Shown in pieces: positions 24,188-37,219 of a stretch of DNA of 64,000 nucleotides. The number at the start of each line of letters is the position of its first letter. Within the stretch, counting starts at the first letter, position 1. Origin of the DNA: Parietaria judaica. Its lineage: Eukaryota; Streptophyta; Magnoliopsida; Rosales; Urticaceae. The translations under genes were made by a program, and so were the position numbers. Where the stretch lies: the NCBI GenBank assembly GCA_954871525.1, contig OX940870.1, positions 18,507,501 to 18,571,500 on the forward strand. The letters are read 5' to 3'. A model generated the notes under the pieces. It was not told where the DNA came from. It searched no databases and saw only the letters and a list, made by a program, of their open reading frames with translations.

Positions 24188-27100
24188 TTGCGACAAGATT
24201 TTAGGATCGATATCGTTCCTTTTCAAGAAAAAACAAACGTTATTTTCAGTAGTACGACCCAAATGAAAGTCTCGACATTAAATTTGGCATCAAGAACGTA
24301 TCATACTTTCGCTCGTATGGAAAGTAAGTTTTTAACGTATCGGTTGCATTTTTATCGCTTTCACAATGGCTTATTGAAACTAGAAAAAATTTCTTTGCCA
24401 TTTAACTATTAAAATAAGTAAAATAGATACAATTACACGTTATTAGGGTGTCGAAAGTTTAATTTTTGTTAAGAAAATCTTTTTATTATGGTTCTTTACC
24501 CTATAAGAGAAAACAAGACTCAATTTTTTTTGTCGAGCACGTGTTAGTCGTTGCGAAAAGATTTTAGGGTCGATATCGTTCCTTTTCAAGAAAAAACTAA
24601 TGTGATTTCTATTAGTACGACCCAATTGAAGGTCTCGACATTAAATTTGGCATCAAGAATACATCGTACTTTCGCTCGTATGGAAACTAAGTTTTTAACG
24701 TATCGGTTGTGTTTTTATCGCTTTCACAATGGCTTATTGAAACTAGAAGATATTTCTTCTCCATTTACCTATTAATATAAGTAAAAGTGATACAATTAAA
24801 CGTTATTAGTGTGTCGAAAGTTTGAATTTTGTTAAAAAAATCTTATTATTATGGTTCTTTACCCTAAAAGAGGAAAATGACTCAGTTTTTTGGCCGAGCA
24901 CGTGTTAATCGTTGTGACAAGATTTTAGGATCCATATCATTCTTATTCCAGAAAAAACTAACGTTATTTTCATTAGTGCAACCCAAATGAAGGTCTCGAC
25001 ATTAAATTTTGTATCAAGAACGCATCGTACTTTCGCTCGTATGGAAACTACGTTTTTATTGTATCGGTTGTGTTTTTATCGCTTTCATAATGGCTTATTG
25101 AAACTAGAAGATATTTCTTCGCCATTTACCTATTTATATAAGTAAAAGTGATACAATTAAACGTTATTAGGTTGTCGAATGTTTAATTTTTGTTAAAAAA
25201 ATCTTGTTATTATGGTTCTTTAACCTAAAAGAGTAAAAATACTGAGTTTTATTTGTCGAGCACATGTTAATCGTTGCGACAAGATTTTAGGATCGATATC
25301 GTTCCTTTTCAAGAAAAAACAAACGTTATTTTCAGTAGTACGACCCAAATGAAAGTCTCGACATTAAATTTGGCATCAAGAACGTATCATACTTTCGCTC
25401 GTATGGAAAGTAAGTTTTTAACGTATCGGTTGCATTTTTATCGCTTTCACAATGGCTTATTGAAACTAGAAAAAATTTCTTTGCCATTTAACTATTAAAA
25501 TAAGTAAAATAGATACAATTACACGTTATTAGGGTGTCGAAAGTTTAGTTTTTGTTAAGAAAATCTTTTTATTATGGTTCTTTACCCTATAAGAGAAAAC
25601 AAGACTCAATTTTTTTTGTCGAGCACGTGTTAGTCGTTGCGAAAAGATTTTAGGGTCGATATCGTTCCTTTTCAAGAAAAAACTAATGTGATTTCTATTA
25701 GTACGACCCAATTGAAGGTCTCGACATTAAATTTTGCATCAAGAATACATCGTACTTTCGCTCGTATGGAAACTAAGTTTTTAACGTATCGGTTGTGTTT
25801 TTATCGCTTTCACAATGGCTTATTGAAACTAGAAGATATTTCTTCTCCATTTACCTATTAATATAAGTAAAAGTGATACAATTAAACGTTATTAGTGTGT
25901 CGAAAGTTTGAATTTTGTTAAAAAAATCTTATTATTATGGTTCTTTACCCTAAAAGAGGAAAATGACTCAGTTTTTTGGCCGAGCACGTGTTAATCGTTG
26001 TGACAAGATTTTAGGATCCATATCATTCTTATTCCAGAAAAAACTAACGTTATTTTCATTAGTGCAACCCAAATGAAGCTCTCGACATTAAATTTTGTAT
26101 CAAGAACGCATCGTACTTTCGCTCGTATGGAAACTACGTTTTTATTGTATCGGTTGTGTTTTTATCGCTTTCATAATGGCTTATTGAAACTAGAAGATAT
26201 TTCTTCGCCATTTACCTATTTATATAAGTAAAAGTGATACAATTAAACGTTATTAGGTTGTCGAATGTTTAATTTTTGTTAAAAAAATCTTGTTATTATG
26301 GTTCTTTAACCTAAAAGAGTAAAAATACTGAGTTTTATTTGTCGAGCACATGTTAATCGTTGCGACAAGATTTTAGGATCGATATCGTTCCTTTTCAAGA
26401 AAAAACAAACGTTATTTTCAGTAGTACGACCCAAATGAAAGTCTCGACATTAAATTTGGCATCAAGAACGTATCATACTTTCGCTCGTATGGAAAGTAAG
26501 TTTTTAACGTATCGGTTGCATTTTTATCGCTTTCACAATGGCTTATTGAAACTAGAAAAAATTTCTTTGCCATTTAACTATTAAAATAAGTAAAATAGAT
26601 ACAATTACACGTTATTAGGGTGTCGAAAGTTTAGTTTTTGTCAAGAAAATCTTTTTATTATGGTTCTTTACCCTATAAGAGAAAACAAGACTCAATTTTT
26701 TTTGTCGAGCACGTGTTAGCCGTTGCGAAAAGATTTTAGGGTCGATATCGTTCCTTTTCAAGAAAAAACTAATGTGATTTCTATTAGTACGACCCAATTG
26801 AAGGTCTCGACATTAAATTTGGCATCAAGAATACATCGTACTTTCGCTCGTATGGAAACTAAGTTTTTAACGTATCGGTTGTGTTTTTATCGCTTTCACA
26901 ATGGCTTATTGAAACTAGAAGATATTTCTTCTCCATTTACCTATTAATATAAGTAAAAGTGATACAATTAAACGTTATTAGTGTGTCGAAAGTTTGAATT
27001 TTGTTAAAAAAATCTTATTATTATGGTTCTTTACCCTAAAAGAGGAAAATGACTCAGTTTTTTGGCCGAGCACGTGTTAATCGTTGTGACAAGATTTTAG

Positions 27101-27445
27101 GATCCATATCATTCTTATTCCAGAAAAAACTAACGTTATTTTCATTAGTGCAACCCAAATGAAGGTCTCGACATTAAATTTTGTATCAAGAACGCATCGT
27201 ACTTTCGCTCGTATGGAAACTACGTTTTTATTGTATCGGTTGTGTTTTTATCGCTTTCATAATGGCTTATTGAAACTAGAAGATATTTCTTCGCCATTTA
27301 CCTATTTATATAAGTAAAAGTGATACAATTAAACGTTATTAGGTTGTCGAATGTTTAATTTTTGTTAAAAAAATCTTGTTATTATGGTTCTTTAACCTAA
27401 AAGAGTAAAAATACTGAGTTTTATTTGTCGAGCACATGTTAATCG
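24188..27445. repeat. HOR units 23-25 (super-repeat block 1)
   Basis: Unit 23 has A at +274. Unit 24 has G at +274, T at 25735 in B and 'gct' at 26079 in C. Unit 25 has G at +274, C at 26642 and a private C at 26720. The order of the first three markers recurs in the next block. Confidence 0.9.
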
Positions 27446-30400
27446 TTGCGACAAGATTTTAGGATCGATATCGTTCCTTTTCAAGAAAAAACAAACGTTA
27501 TTTTCAGTAGTACGACCCAAATGAAAGTCTCGACATTAAATTTGGCATCAAGAACGTATCATACTTTCGCTCGTATGGAAAGTAAGTTTTTAACGTATCG
27601 GTTGCATTTTTATCGCTTTCACAATGGCTTATTGAAACTAGAAAAAATTTCTTTGCCATTTAACTATTAAAATAAGTAAAATAGATACAATTACACGTTA
27701 TTAGGGTGTCGAAAGTTTAATTTTTGTTAAGAAAATCTTTTTATTATGGTTCTTTACCCTATAAGAGAAAACAAGACTCAATTTTTTTTGTCGAGCACGT
27801 GTTAGTCGTTGCGAAAAGATTTTAGGGTCGATATCGTTCCTTTTCAAGAAAAAACTAATGTGATTTCTATTAGTACGACCCAATTGAAGGTCTCGACATT
27901 AAATTTGGCATCAAGAATACATCGTACTTTCGCTCGTATGGAAACTAAGTTTTTAACGTATCGGTTGTGTTTTTATCGCTTTCACAATGGCTTATTGAAA
28001 CTAGAAGATATTTCTTCTCCATTTACCTATTAATATAAGTAAAAGTGATACAATTAAACGTTATTAGTGTGTCGAAAGTTTGAATTTTGTTAAAAAAATC
28101 TTATTATTATGGTTCTTTACCCTAAAAGAGGAAAATGACTCAGTTTTTTGGCCGAGCACGTGTTAATCGTTGTGACAAGATTTTAGGATCCATATCATTC
28201 TTATTCCAGAAAAAACTAACGTTATTTTCATTAGTGCAACCCAAATGAAGGTCTCGACATTAAATTTTGTATCAAGAACGCATCGTACTTTCGCTCGTAT
28301 GGAAACTACGTTTTTATTGTATCGGTTGTGTTTTTATCGCTTTCATAATGGCTTATTGAAACTAGAAGATATTTCTTCGCCATTTACCTATTTATATAAG
28401 TAAAAGTGATACAATTAAACGTTATTAGGTTGTCGAATGTTTAATTTTTGTTAAAAAAATCTTGTTATTATGGTTCTTTAACCTAAAAGAGTAAAAATAC
28501 TGAGTTTTATTTGTCGAGCACATGTTAATCGTTGCGACAAGATTTTAGGATCGATATCGTTCCTTTTCAAGAAAAAACAAACGTTATTTTCAGTAGTACG
28601 ACCCAAATGAAAGTCTCGACATTAAATTTGGCATCAAGAACGTATCATACTTTCGCTCGTATGGAAAGTAAGTTTTTAACGTATCGGTTGCATTTTTATC
28701 GCTTTCACAATGGCTTATTGAAACTAGAAAAAATTTCTTTGCCATTTAACTATTAAAATAAGTAAAATAGATACAATTACACGTTATTAGGGTGTCGAAA
28801 GTTTAGTTTTTGTTAAGAAAATCTTTTTATTATGGTTCTTTACCCTATAAGAGAAAACAAGACTCAATTTTTTTTGTCGAGCACGTGTTAGTCGTTGCGA
28901 AAAGATTTTAGGGTCGATATCGTTCCTTTTCAAGAAAAAACTAATGTGATTTCTATTAGTACGACCCAATTGAAGGTCTCGACATTAAATTTGGCATCAA
29001 GAATACATCGTACTTTCGCTCGTATGGAAACTAAGTTTTTAACGTATCGGTTGTGTTTTTATCGCTTTCACAATGGCTTATTGAAACTAGAAGATATTTC
29101 TTCTCCATTTACCTATTAATATAAGTAAAAGTGATACAATTAAACGTTATTAGTGTGTCGAAAGTTTGAATTTTGTTAAAAAAATCTTATTATTATGGTT
29201 CTTTACCCTAAAAGAGGAAAATGACTCAGTTTTTTGGCCGAGCACGTGTTAATCGTTGTGACAAGATTTTAGGATCCATATCATTCTTATTCCAGAAAAA
29301 ACTAACGTTATTTTCATTAGTGCAACCCAAATGAAGGTCTCGACATTAAATTTTGTATCAAGAACGCATCGTACTTTCGCTCGTATGGAAACTACGTTTT
29401 TATTGTATCGGTTGTGTTTTTATCGCTTTCATAATGGCTTATTGAAACTAGAAGATATTTCTTCGCCATTTACCTATTTATATAAGTAAAAGTGATACAA
29501 TTAAACGTTATTAGGTTGTCGAATGTTTAATTTTTGTTAAAAAAATCTTGTTATTATGGTTCTTTAACCTAAAAGAGTAAAAATACTGAGTTTTATTTGT
29601 CGAGCACATGTTAATCGTTGCGACAAGATTTTAGGATCGATATCGTTCCTTTTCAAGAAAAAACAAACGTTATTTTCAGTAGTACGACCCAAATGAAAGT
29701 CTCGACATTAAATTTGGCATCAAGAACGTATCATACTTTCGCTCGTATGGAAAGTAAGTTTTTAACGTATCGGTTGCATTTTTATCGCTTTCACAATGGC
29801 TTATTGAAACTAGAAAAAATTTCTTTGCCATTTAACTATTAAAATAAGTAAAATAGATACAATTACACGTTATTAGGGTGTCGAAAGTTTAGTTTTTGTT
29901 AAGAAAATCTTTTTATTATGGTTCTTTACCCTATAAGAGAAAACAAGACTCAATTTTTTTTGTCGAGCACGTGTTAGTCGTTGCGAAAAGATTTTAGGGT
30001 CGATATCGTTCCTTTTCAAGAAAAAACTAATGTGATTTCTATTAGTACGACCCAATTGAAGGTCTCGACATTAAATTTTGCATCAAGAATACATCGTACT
30101 TTCGCTCGTATGGAAACTAAGTTTTTAACGTATCGGTTGTGTTTTTATCGCTTTCACAATGGCTTATTGAAACTAGAAGATATTTCTTCTCCATTTACCT
30201 ATTAATATAAGTAAAAGTGATACAATTAAACGTTATTAGTGTGTCGAAAGTTTGAATTTTGTTAAAAAAATCTTATTATTATGGTTCTTTACCCTAAAAG
30301 AGGAAAATGACTCAGTTTTTTGGCCGAGCACGTGTTAATCGTTGTGACAAGATTTTAGGATCCATATCATTCTTATTCCAGAAAAAACTAACGTTATTTT

Positions 30401-31789
30401 CATTAGTGCAACCCAAATGAAGGTCTCGACATTAAATTTTGTATCAAGAACGCATCGTACTTTCGCTCGTATGGAAACTACGTTTTTATTGTATCGGTTG
30501 TGTTTTTATCGCTTTCATAATGGCTTATTGAAACTAGAAGATATTTCTTCGCCATTTACCTATTTATATAAGTAAAAGTGATACAATTAAACGTTATTAG
30601 GTTGTCGAATGTTTAATTTTTGTTAAAAAAATCTTGTTATTATGGTTCTTTAACCTAAAAGAGTAAAAATACTGAGTTTTATTTGTCGAGCACATGTTAA
30701 TCGTTGCGACAAGATTTTAGGATCGATATCGTTCCTTTTCAAGAAAAAACAAACGTTATTTTCAGTAGTACGACCCAAATGAAAGTCTCGACATTAAATT
30801 TGGCATCAAGAACGTATCATACTTTCGCTCGTATGGAAAGTAAGTTTTTAACGTATCGGTTGCATTTTTATCGCTTTCACAATGGCTTATTGAAACTAGA
30901 AAAAATTTCTTTGCCATTTAACTATTAAAATAAGTAAAATAGATACAATTACACGTTATTAGGGTGTCGAAAGTTTAGTTTTTGTCAAGAAAATCTTTTT
31001 ATTATGGTTCTTTACCCTATAAGAGAAAACAAGACTCAATTTTTTTTGTCGAGCACGTGTTAGTCGTTGCGAAAAGATTTTAGGGTCGATATCGTTCCTT
31101 TTCAAGAAAAAACTAATGTGATTTCTATTAGTACGACCCAATTGAAGGTCTCGACATTAAATTTGGCATCAAGAATACATCGTACTTTCGCTCGTATGGA
31201 AACTAAGTTTTTAACGTATCGGTTGTGTTTTTATCGCTTTCACAATGGCTTATTGAAACTAGAAGATATTTCTTCTCCATTTACCTATTAATATAAGTAA
31301 AAGTGATACAATTAAACGTTATTAGTGTGTCGAAAGTTTGAATTTTGTTAAAAAAATCTTATTATTATGGTTCTTTACCCTAAAAGAGGAAAATGACTCA
31401 GTTTTTTGGCCGAGCACGTGTTAATCGTTGTGACAAGATTTTAGGATCCATATCATTCTTATTCCAGAAAAAACTAACGTTATTTTCATTAGTGCAACCC
31501 AAATGAAGGTCTCGACATTAAATTTTGTATCAAGAACGCATCGTACTTTCGCTCGTATGGAAACTACGTTTTTATTGTATCGGTTGTGTTTTTATCGCTT
31601 TCATAATGGCTTATTGAAACTAGAAGATATTTCTTCGCCATTTACCTATTTATATAAGTAAAAGTGATACAATTAAACGTTATTAGGTTGTCGAATGTTT
31701 AATTTTTGTTAAAAAAATCTTGTTATTATGGTTCTTTAACCTAAAAGAGTAAAAATACTGAGTTTTATTTGTCGAGCACATGTTAATCG
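27446..31789. repeat. HOR units 26-29 (super-repeat block 2)
   Basis: Unit 26 has A at +274 and unit 27 has G at +274 with no other marker. Unit 28 has T at 30079, equivalent to 25735. Unit 29 has C at 30986, equivalent to 26642. It is the same marker order as units 23-25, with one plain unit added. Confidence 0.9.
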
Positions 31790-34700
31790 TTGCGACAAGA
31801 TTTTAGGATCGATATCGTTCCTTTTCAAGAAAAAACAAACGTTATTTTCAGTAGTACGACCCAAATGAAAGTCTCGACATTAAATTTGGCATCAAGAACG
31901 TATCATACTTTCGCTCGTATGGAAAGTAAGTTTTTAACGTATCGGTTGCATTTTTATCGCTTTCACAATGGCTTATTGAAACTAGAAAAAATTTCTTTGC
32001 CATTTAACTATTAAAATAAGTAAAATAGATACAATTACACGTTATTAGGGTGTCGAAAGTTTAATTTTTGTTAAGAAAATCTTTTTATTATGGTTCTTTA
32101 CCCTATAAGAGAAAACAAGACTCAATTTTTTTTGTCGAGCACGTGTTAGTCGTTGCGAAAAGATTTTAGGGTCGATATCGTTCCTTTTCAAGAAAAAACT
32201 AATGTGATTTCTATTAGTACGACCCAATTGAAGGTCTCGACATTAAATTTGGCATCAAGAATACATCGTACTTTCGCTCGTATGGAAACTAAGTTTTTAA
32301 CGTATCGGTTGTGTTTTTATCGCTTTCACAATGGCTTATTGAAACTAGAAGATATTTCTTCTCCATTTACCTATTAATATAAGTAAAAGTGATACAATTA
32401 AACGTTATTAGTGTGTCGAAAGTTTGAATTTTGTTAAAAAAATCTTATTATTATGGTTCTTTACCCTAAAAGAGGAAAATGACTCAGTTTTTTGGCCGAG
32501 CACGTGTTAATCGTTGTGACAAGATTTTAGGATCCATATCATTCTTATTCCAGAAAAAACTAACGTTATTTTCATTAGTGCAACCCAAATGAAGGTCTCG
32601 ACATTAAATTTTGTATCAAGAACGCATCGTACTTTCGCTCGTATGGAAACTACGTTTTTATTGTATCGGTTGTGTTTTTATCGCTTTCATAATGGCTTAT
32701 TGAAACTAGAAGATATTTCTTCGCCATTTACCTATTTATATAAGTAAAAGTGATACAATTAAACGTTATTAGGTTGTCGAATGTTTAATTTTTGTTAAAA
32801 AAATCTTGTTATTATGGTTCTTTAACCTAAAAGAGTAAAAATACTGAGTTTTATTTGTCGAGCACATGTTAATCGTTGCGACAAGATTTTAGGATCGATA
32901 TCGTTCCTTTTCAAGAAAAAACAAACGTTATTTTCAGTAGTACGACCCAAATGAAAGTCTCGACATTAAATTTGGCATCAAGAACGTATCATACTTTCGC
33001 TCGTATGGAAAGTAAGTTTTTAACGTATCGGTTGCATTTTTATCGCTTTCACAATGGCTTATTGAAACTAGAAAAAATTTCTTTGCCATTTAACTATTAA
33101 AATAAGTAAAATAGATACAATTACACGTTATTAGGGTGTCGAAAGTTTAGTTTTTGTTAAGAAAATCTTTTTATTATGGTTCTTTACCCTATAAGAGAAA
33201 ACAAGACTCAATTTTTTTTGTCGAGCACGTGTTAGTCGTTGCGAAAAGATTTTAGGGTCGATATCGTTCCTTTTCAAGAAAAAACTAATGTGATTTCTAT
33301 TAGTACGACCCAATTGAAGGTCTCGACATTAAATTTTGCATCAAGAATACATCGTACTTTCGCTCGTATGGAAACTAAGTTTTTAACGTATCGGTTGTGT
33401 TTTTATCGCTTTCACAATGGCTTATTGAAACTAGAAGATATTTCTTCTCCATTTACCTATTAATATAAGTAAAAGTGATACAATTAAACGTTATTAGTGT
33501 GTCGAAAGTTTGAATTTTGTTAAAAAAATCTTATTATTATGGTTCTTTACCCTAAAAGAGGAAAATGACTCAGTTTTTTGGCCGAGCACGTGTTAATCGT
33601 TGTGACAAGATTTTAGGATCCATATCATTCTTATTCCAGAAAAAACTAACGTTATTTTCATTAGTGCAACCCAAATGAAGGTCTCGACATTAAATTTTGT
33701 ATCAAGAACGCATCGTACTTTCGCTCGTATGGAAACTACGTTTTTATTGTATCGGTTGTGTTTTTATCGCTTTCATAATGGCTTATTGAAACTAGAAGAT
33801 ATTTCTTCGCCATTTACCTATTTATATAAGTAAAAGTGATACAATTAAACGTTATTAGGTTGTCGAATGTTTAATTTTTGTTAAAAAAATCTTGTTATTA
33901 TGGTTCTTTAACCTAAAAGAGTAAAAATACTGAGTTTTATTTGTCGAGCACATGTTAATCGTTGCGACAAGATTTTAGGATCGATATCGTTCCTTTTCAA
34001 GAAAAAACAAACGTTATTTTCAGTAGTACGACCCAAATGAAAGTCTCGACATTAAATTTGGCATCAAGAACGTATCATACTTTCGCTCGTATGGAAAGTA
34101 AGTTTTTAACGTATCGGTTGCATTTTTATCGCTTTCACAATGGCTTATTGAAACTAGAAAAAATTTCTTTGCCATTTAACTATTAAAATAAGTAAAATAG
34201 ATACAATTACACGTTATTAGGGTGTCGAAAGTTTAGTTTTTGTTAAGAAAATCTTTTTATTATGGTTCTTTACCCTATAAGAGAAAACAAGACTCAATTT
34301 TTTTTGTCGAGCACGTGTTAGTCGTTGCGAAAAGATTTTAGGGTCGATATCGTTCCTTTTCAAGAAAAAACTAATGTGATTTCTATTAGTACGACCCAAT
34401 TGAAGGTCTCGACATTAAATTTGGCATCAAGAATACATCGTACTTTCGCTCGTATGGAAACTAAGTTTTTAACGTATCGGTTGTGTTTTTATCGCTTTCA
34501 CAATGGCTTATTGAAACTAGAAGATATTTCTTCTCCATTTACCTATTAATATAAGTAAAAGTGATACAATTAAACGTTATTAGTGTGTCGAAAGTTTGAA
34601 TTTTGTTAAAAAAATCTTATTATTATGGTTCTTTACCCTAAAAGAGGAAAATGACTCAGTTTTTTGGCCGAGCACGTGTTAATCGTTGTGACAAGATTTT

Positions 34701-35047
34701 AGGATCCATATCATTCTTATTCCAGAAAAAACTAACGTTATTTTCATTAGTGCAACCCAAATGAAGGTCTCGACATTAAATTTTGTATCAAGAACGCATC
34801 GTACTTTCGCTCGTATGGAAACTACGTTTTTATTGTATCGGTTGTGTTTTTATCGCTTTCATAATGGCTTATTGAAACTAGAAGATATTTCTTCGCCATT
34901 TACCTATTTATATAAGTAAAAGTGATACAATTAAACGTTATTAGGTTGTCGAATGTTTAATTTTTGTTAAAAAAATCTTGTTATTATGGTTCTTTAACCT
35001 AAAAGAGTAAAAATACTGAGTTTTATTTGTCGAGCACATGTTAATCG
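31790..35047. repeat. HOR units 30-32 (super-repeat block 3)
   Basis: Unit 30 has A at +274. Unit 31 has G at +274 and T at 33337 in B. Unit 32 has G at +274 without the 'gtcaag' marker. This is a third, incomplete match to the same block order. Confidence 0.9.
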
Positions 35048-36133
35048 TTGCGACAAGATTTTAGGATCGATATCGTTCCTTTTCAAGAAAAAACAAACGT
35101 TATTTTCAGTAGTACGACCCAAATGAAAGTCTCGACATTAAATTTGGCATCAAGAACGTATCATACTTTCGCTCGTATGGAAAGTAAGTTTTTAACGTAT
35201 CGGTTGCATTTTTATCGCTTTCACAATGGCTTATTGAAACTAGAAAAAATTTCTTTGCCATTTAACTATTAAAATAAGTAAAATAGATACAATTACACGT
35301 TATTAGGGTGTCGAAAGTTTAGTTTTTGTTAAGAAAATCTTTTTATTATGGTTCTTTACCCTATAAGAGAAAACAAGACTCAATTTTTTTTGTCGAGCAC
35401 GTGTTAGTCGTTGCGAAAAGATTTTAGGGTCGATATCGTTCCTTTTAAAGAAAAAACTAATGTGATTTCTATTAGTACGACCCAATTGAAGGTCTCGACA
35501 TTAAATTTGGCATCAAGAATACATCGTACTTTCGCTCGTATGGAAACTAAGTTTTTAACGTATCGGTTGTGTTTTTATCGCTTTCACAATGGCTTATTGA
35601 AACTAGAAGATATTTCTTCTCCATTTACCTATTAATATAAGTAAAAGTGATACAATTAAACGTTATTAGTGTGTCGAAAGTTTGAATTTTGTTAAAAAAA
35701 TCTTATTATTATGGTTCTTTACCCTAAAAGAGGAAAATGACTCAGTTTTTTGGCCGAGCACGTGTTAATCGTTGTGACAAGATTTTAGGATCCATATCAT
35801 TCTTATTCCAGAAAAAACTAACGTTATTTTCATTAGTGCAACCCAAATGAAGGTCTCGACATTAAATTTGGCATCAAGAACGCGTCGTACTTTCGCTCGT
35901 ATGGAAACTACGTTTTTATTGTATCGGTTGTGTTTTTATCGCTTTCATAATGGCTTATTGAAACTAGAAGATATTTCTTCGCCATTTACCTATTTATATA
36001 AGTAAAAGTGATACAATTAAACGTTATTAGGTTGTCGAATGTTTAATTTTTGTTAAAAAAATCTTGTTATTATGGTTCTTTAACCTAAAAGAGTAAAAAT
36101 ACTGAGTTTTATTTGTCGAGCACATGTTAATCG
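35048..36133. repeat. HOR unit 33 (A/B-like patch in C)
   Basis: B has a private A at 35447. C has G at 35870 and C at 35872, giving the 'ttggcatc' sequence of A and B monomers inside an otherwise C monomer, plus G at 35884. Confidence 0.92.
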
Positions 36134-37219
36134 TTGCGACAAGATTTTAGGATCGATATCGTTCCTTTTCAAGAAAAAACAAACGTTATTTTCAGTAGTA
36201 CGACCCAAATGAAAGTCTCGACATTAAATTTGGCATCAAGAACGTATCATACTTTCGCTCGTATGGAAAGTAAGTTTTTAACGTATCGGTTGCATTTTTA
36301 TCGCTTTCACAATGGCTTATTGAAACTAGAAAAAATTTCTTTCCCATTTAACTATTAAAATAAGTAAAATAGATACAATTACACGTTATTAGGGTGTCGA
36401 AAGTTTAATTTTTGTTAAGAAAATCTTTTTATTATGGTTCTTTACCCTATAAGAGAAAACAAGACTCAATTTTTTTTGTCGAGCACGTGTTAGTCGTTGC
36501 GAAAAGATTTTAGGGTCGATATCGTTCCTTTTCAAGAAAAAACTAATGTGATTTCTATTAGTACGACCCAATTGAAGGTCTCGACATTAAATTTGGCATC
36601 AAGAATACATCGTACTTTCGCTCGTATGGAAACTAAGTTTTTAACGTATCGGTTGTGTTTTTATCGCTTTCACAATGGCTTATTGAAACTAGAAGATATT
36701 TCTTCTCCATTTACCTATTAATATAAGTAAAAGTGATACAATTAAACGTTATTAGTGTGTCGAAAGTTTGAATTTTGTTAAAAAAATCTTATTATTATGG
36801 TTCTTTACCCTAAAAGAGGAAAATGACTCAGTTTTTTGGCCGAGCACGTGTTAATCGTTGTGACAAGATTTTAGGATCCATATCATTCTTATTCCAGAAA
36901 AAACTAACGTTATTTTCATTAGTGCAACCCAAATGAAGGTCTCGACATTAAATTTTGTATCAAGAACGCATCGTACTTTCGCTCGTATGGAAACTACGTT
37001 TTTATTGTATCGGTTGTGTTTTTATCGCTTTCATAATGGCTTATTGAAACTAGAAGATATTTCTTCGCCATTTACCTATTTATATAAGTAAAAGTGATAC
37101 AATTAAACGTTATTAGGTTGTCGAATGTTTAATTTTTGTTAAAAAAATCTTGTTATTATGGTTCTTTAACCTAAAAGAGTAAAAATACTGAGTTTTATTT
37201 GTCGAGCACATGTTAATCG
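36134..37219. repeat. HOR unit 34 (C-209 subtype)
   Basis: C at 36343 (+209) and A at +274, the linked subtype otherwise concentrated at the right end of the window. It sits alone between G-274 units. Confidence 0.92.
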
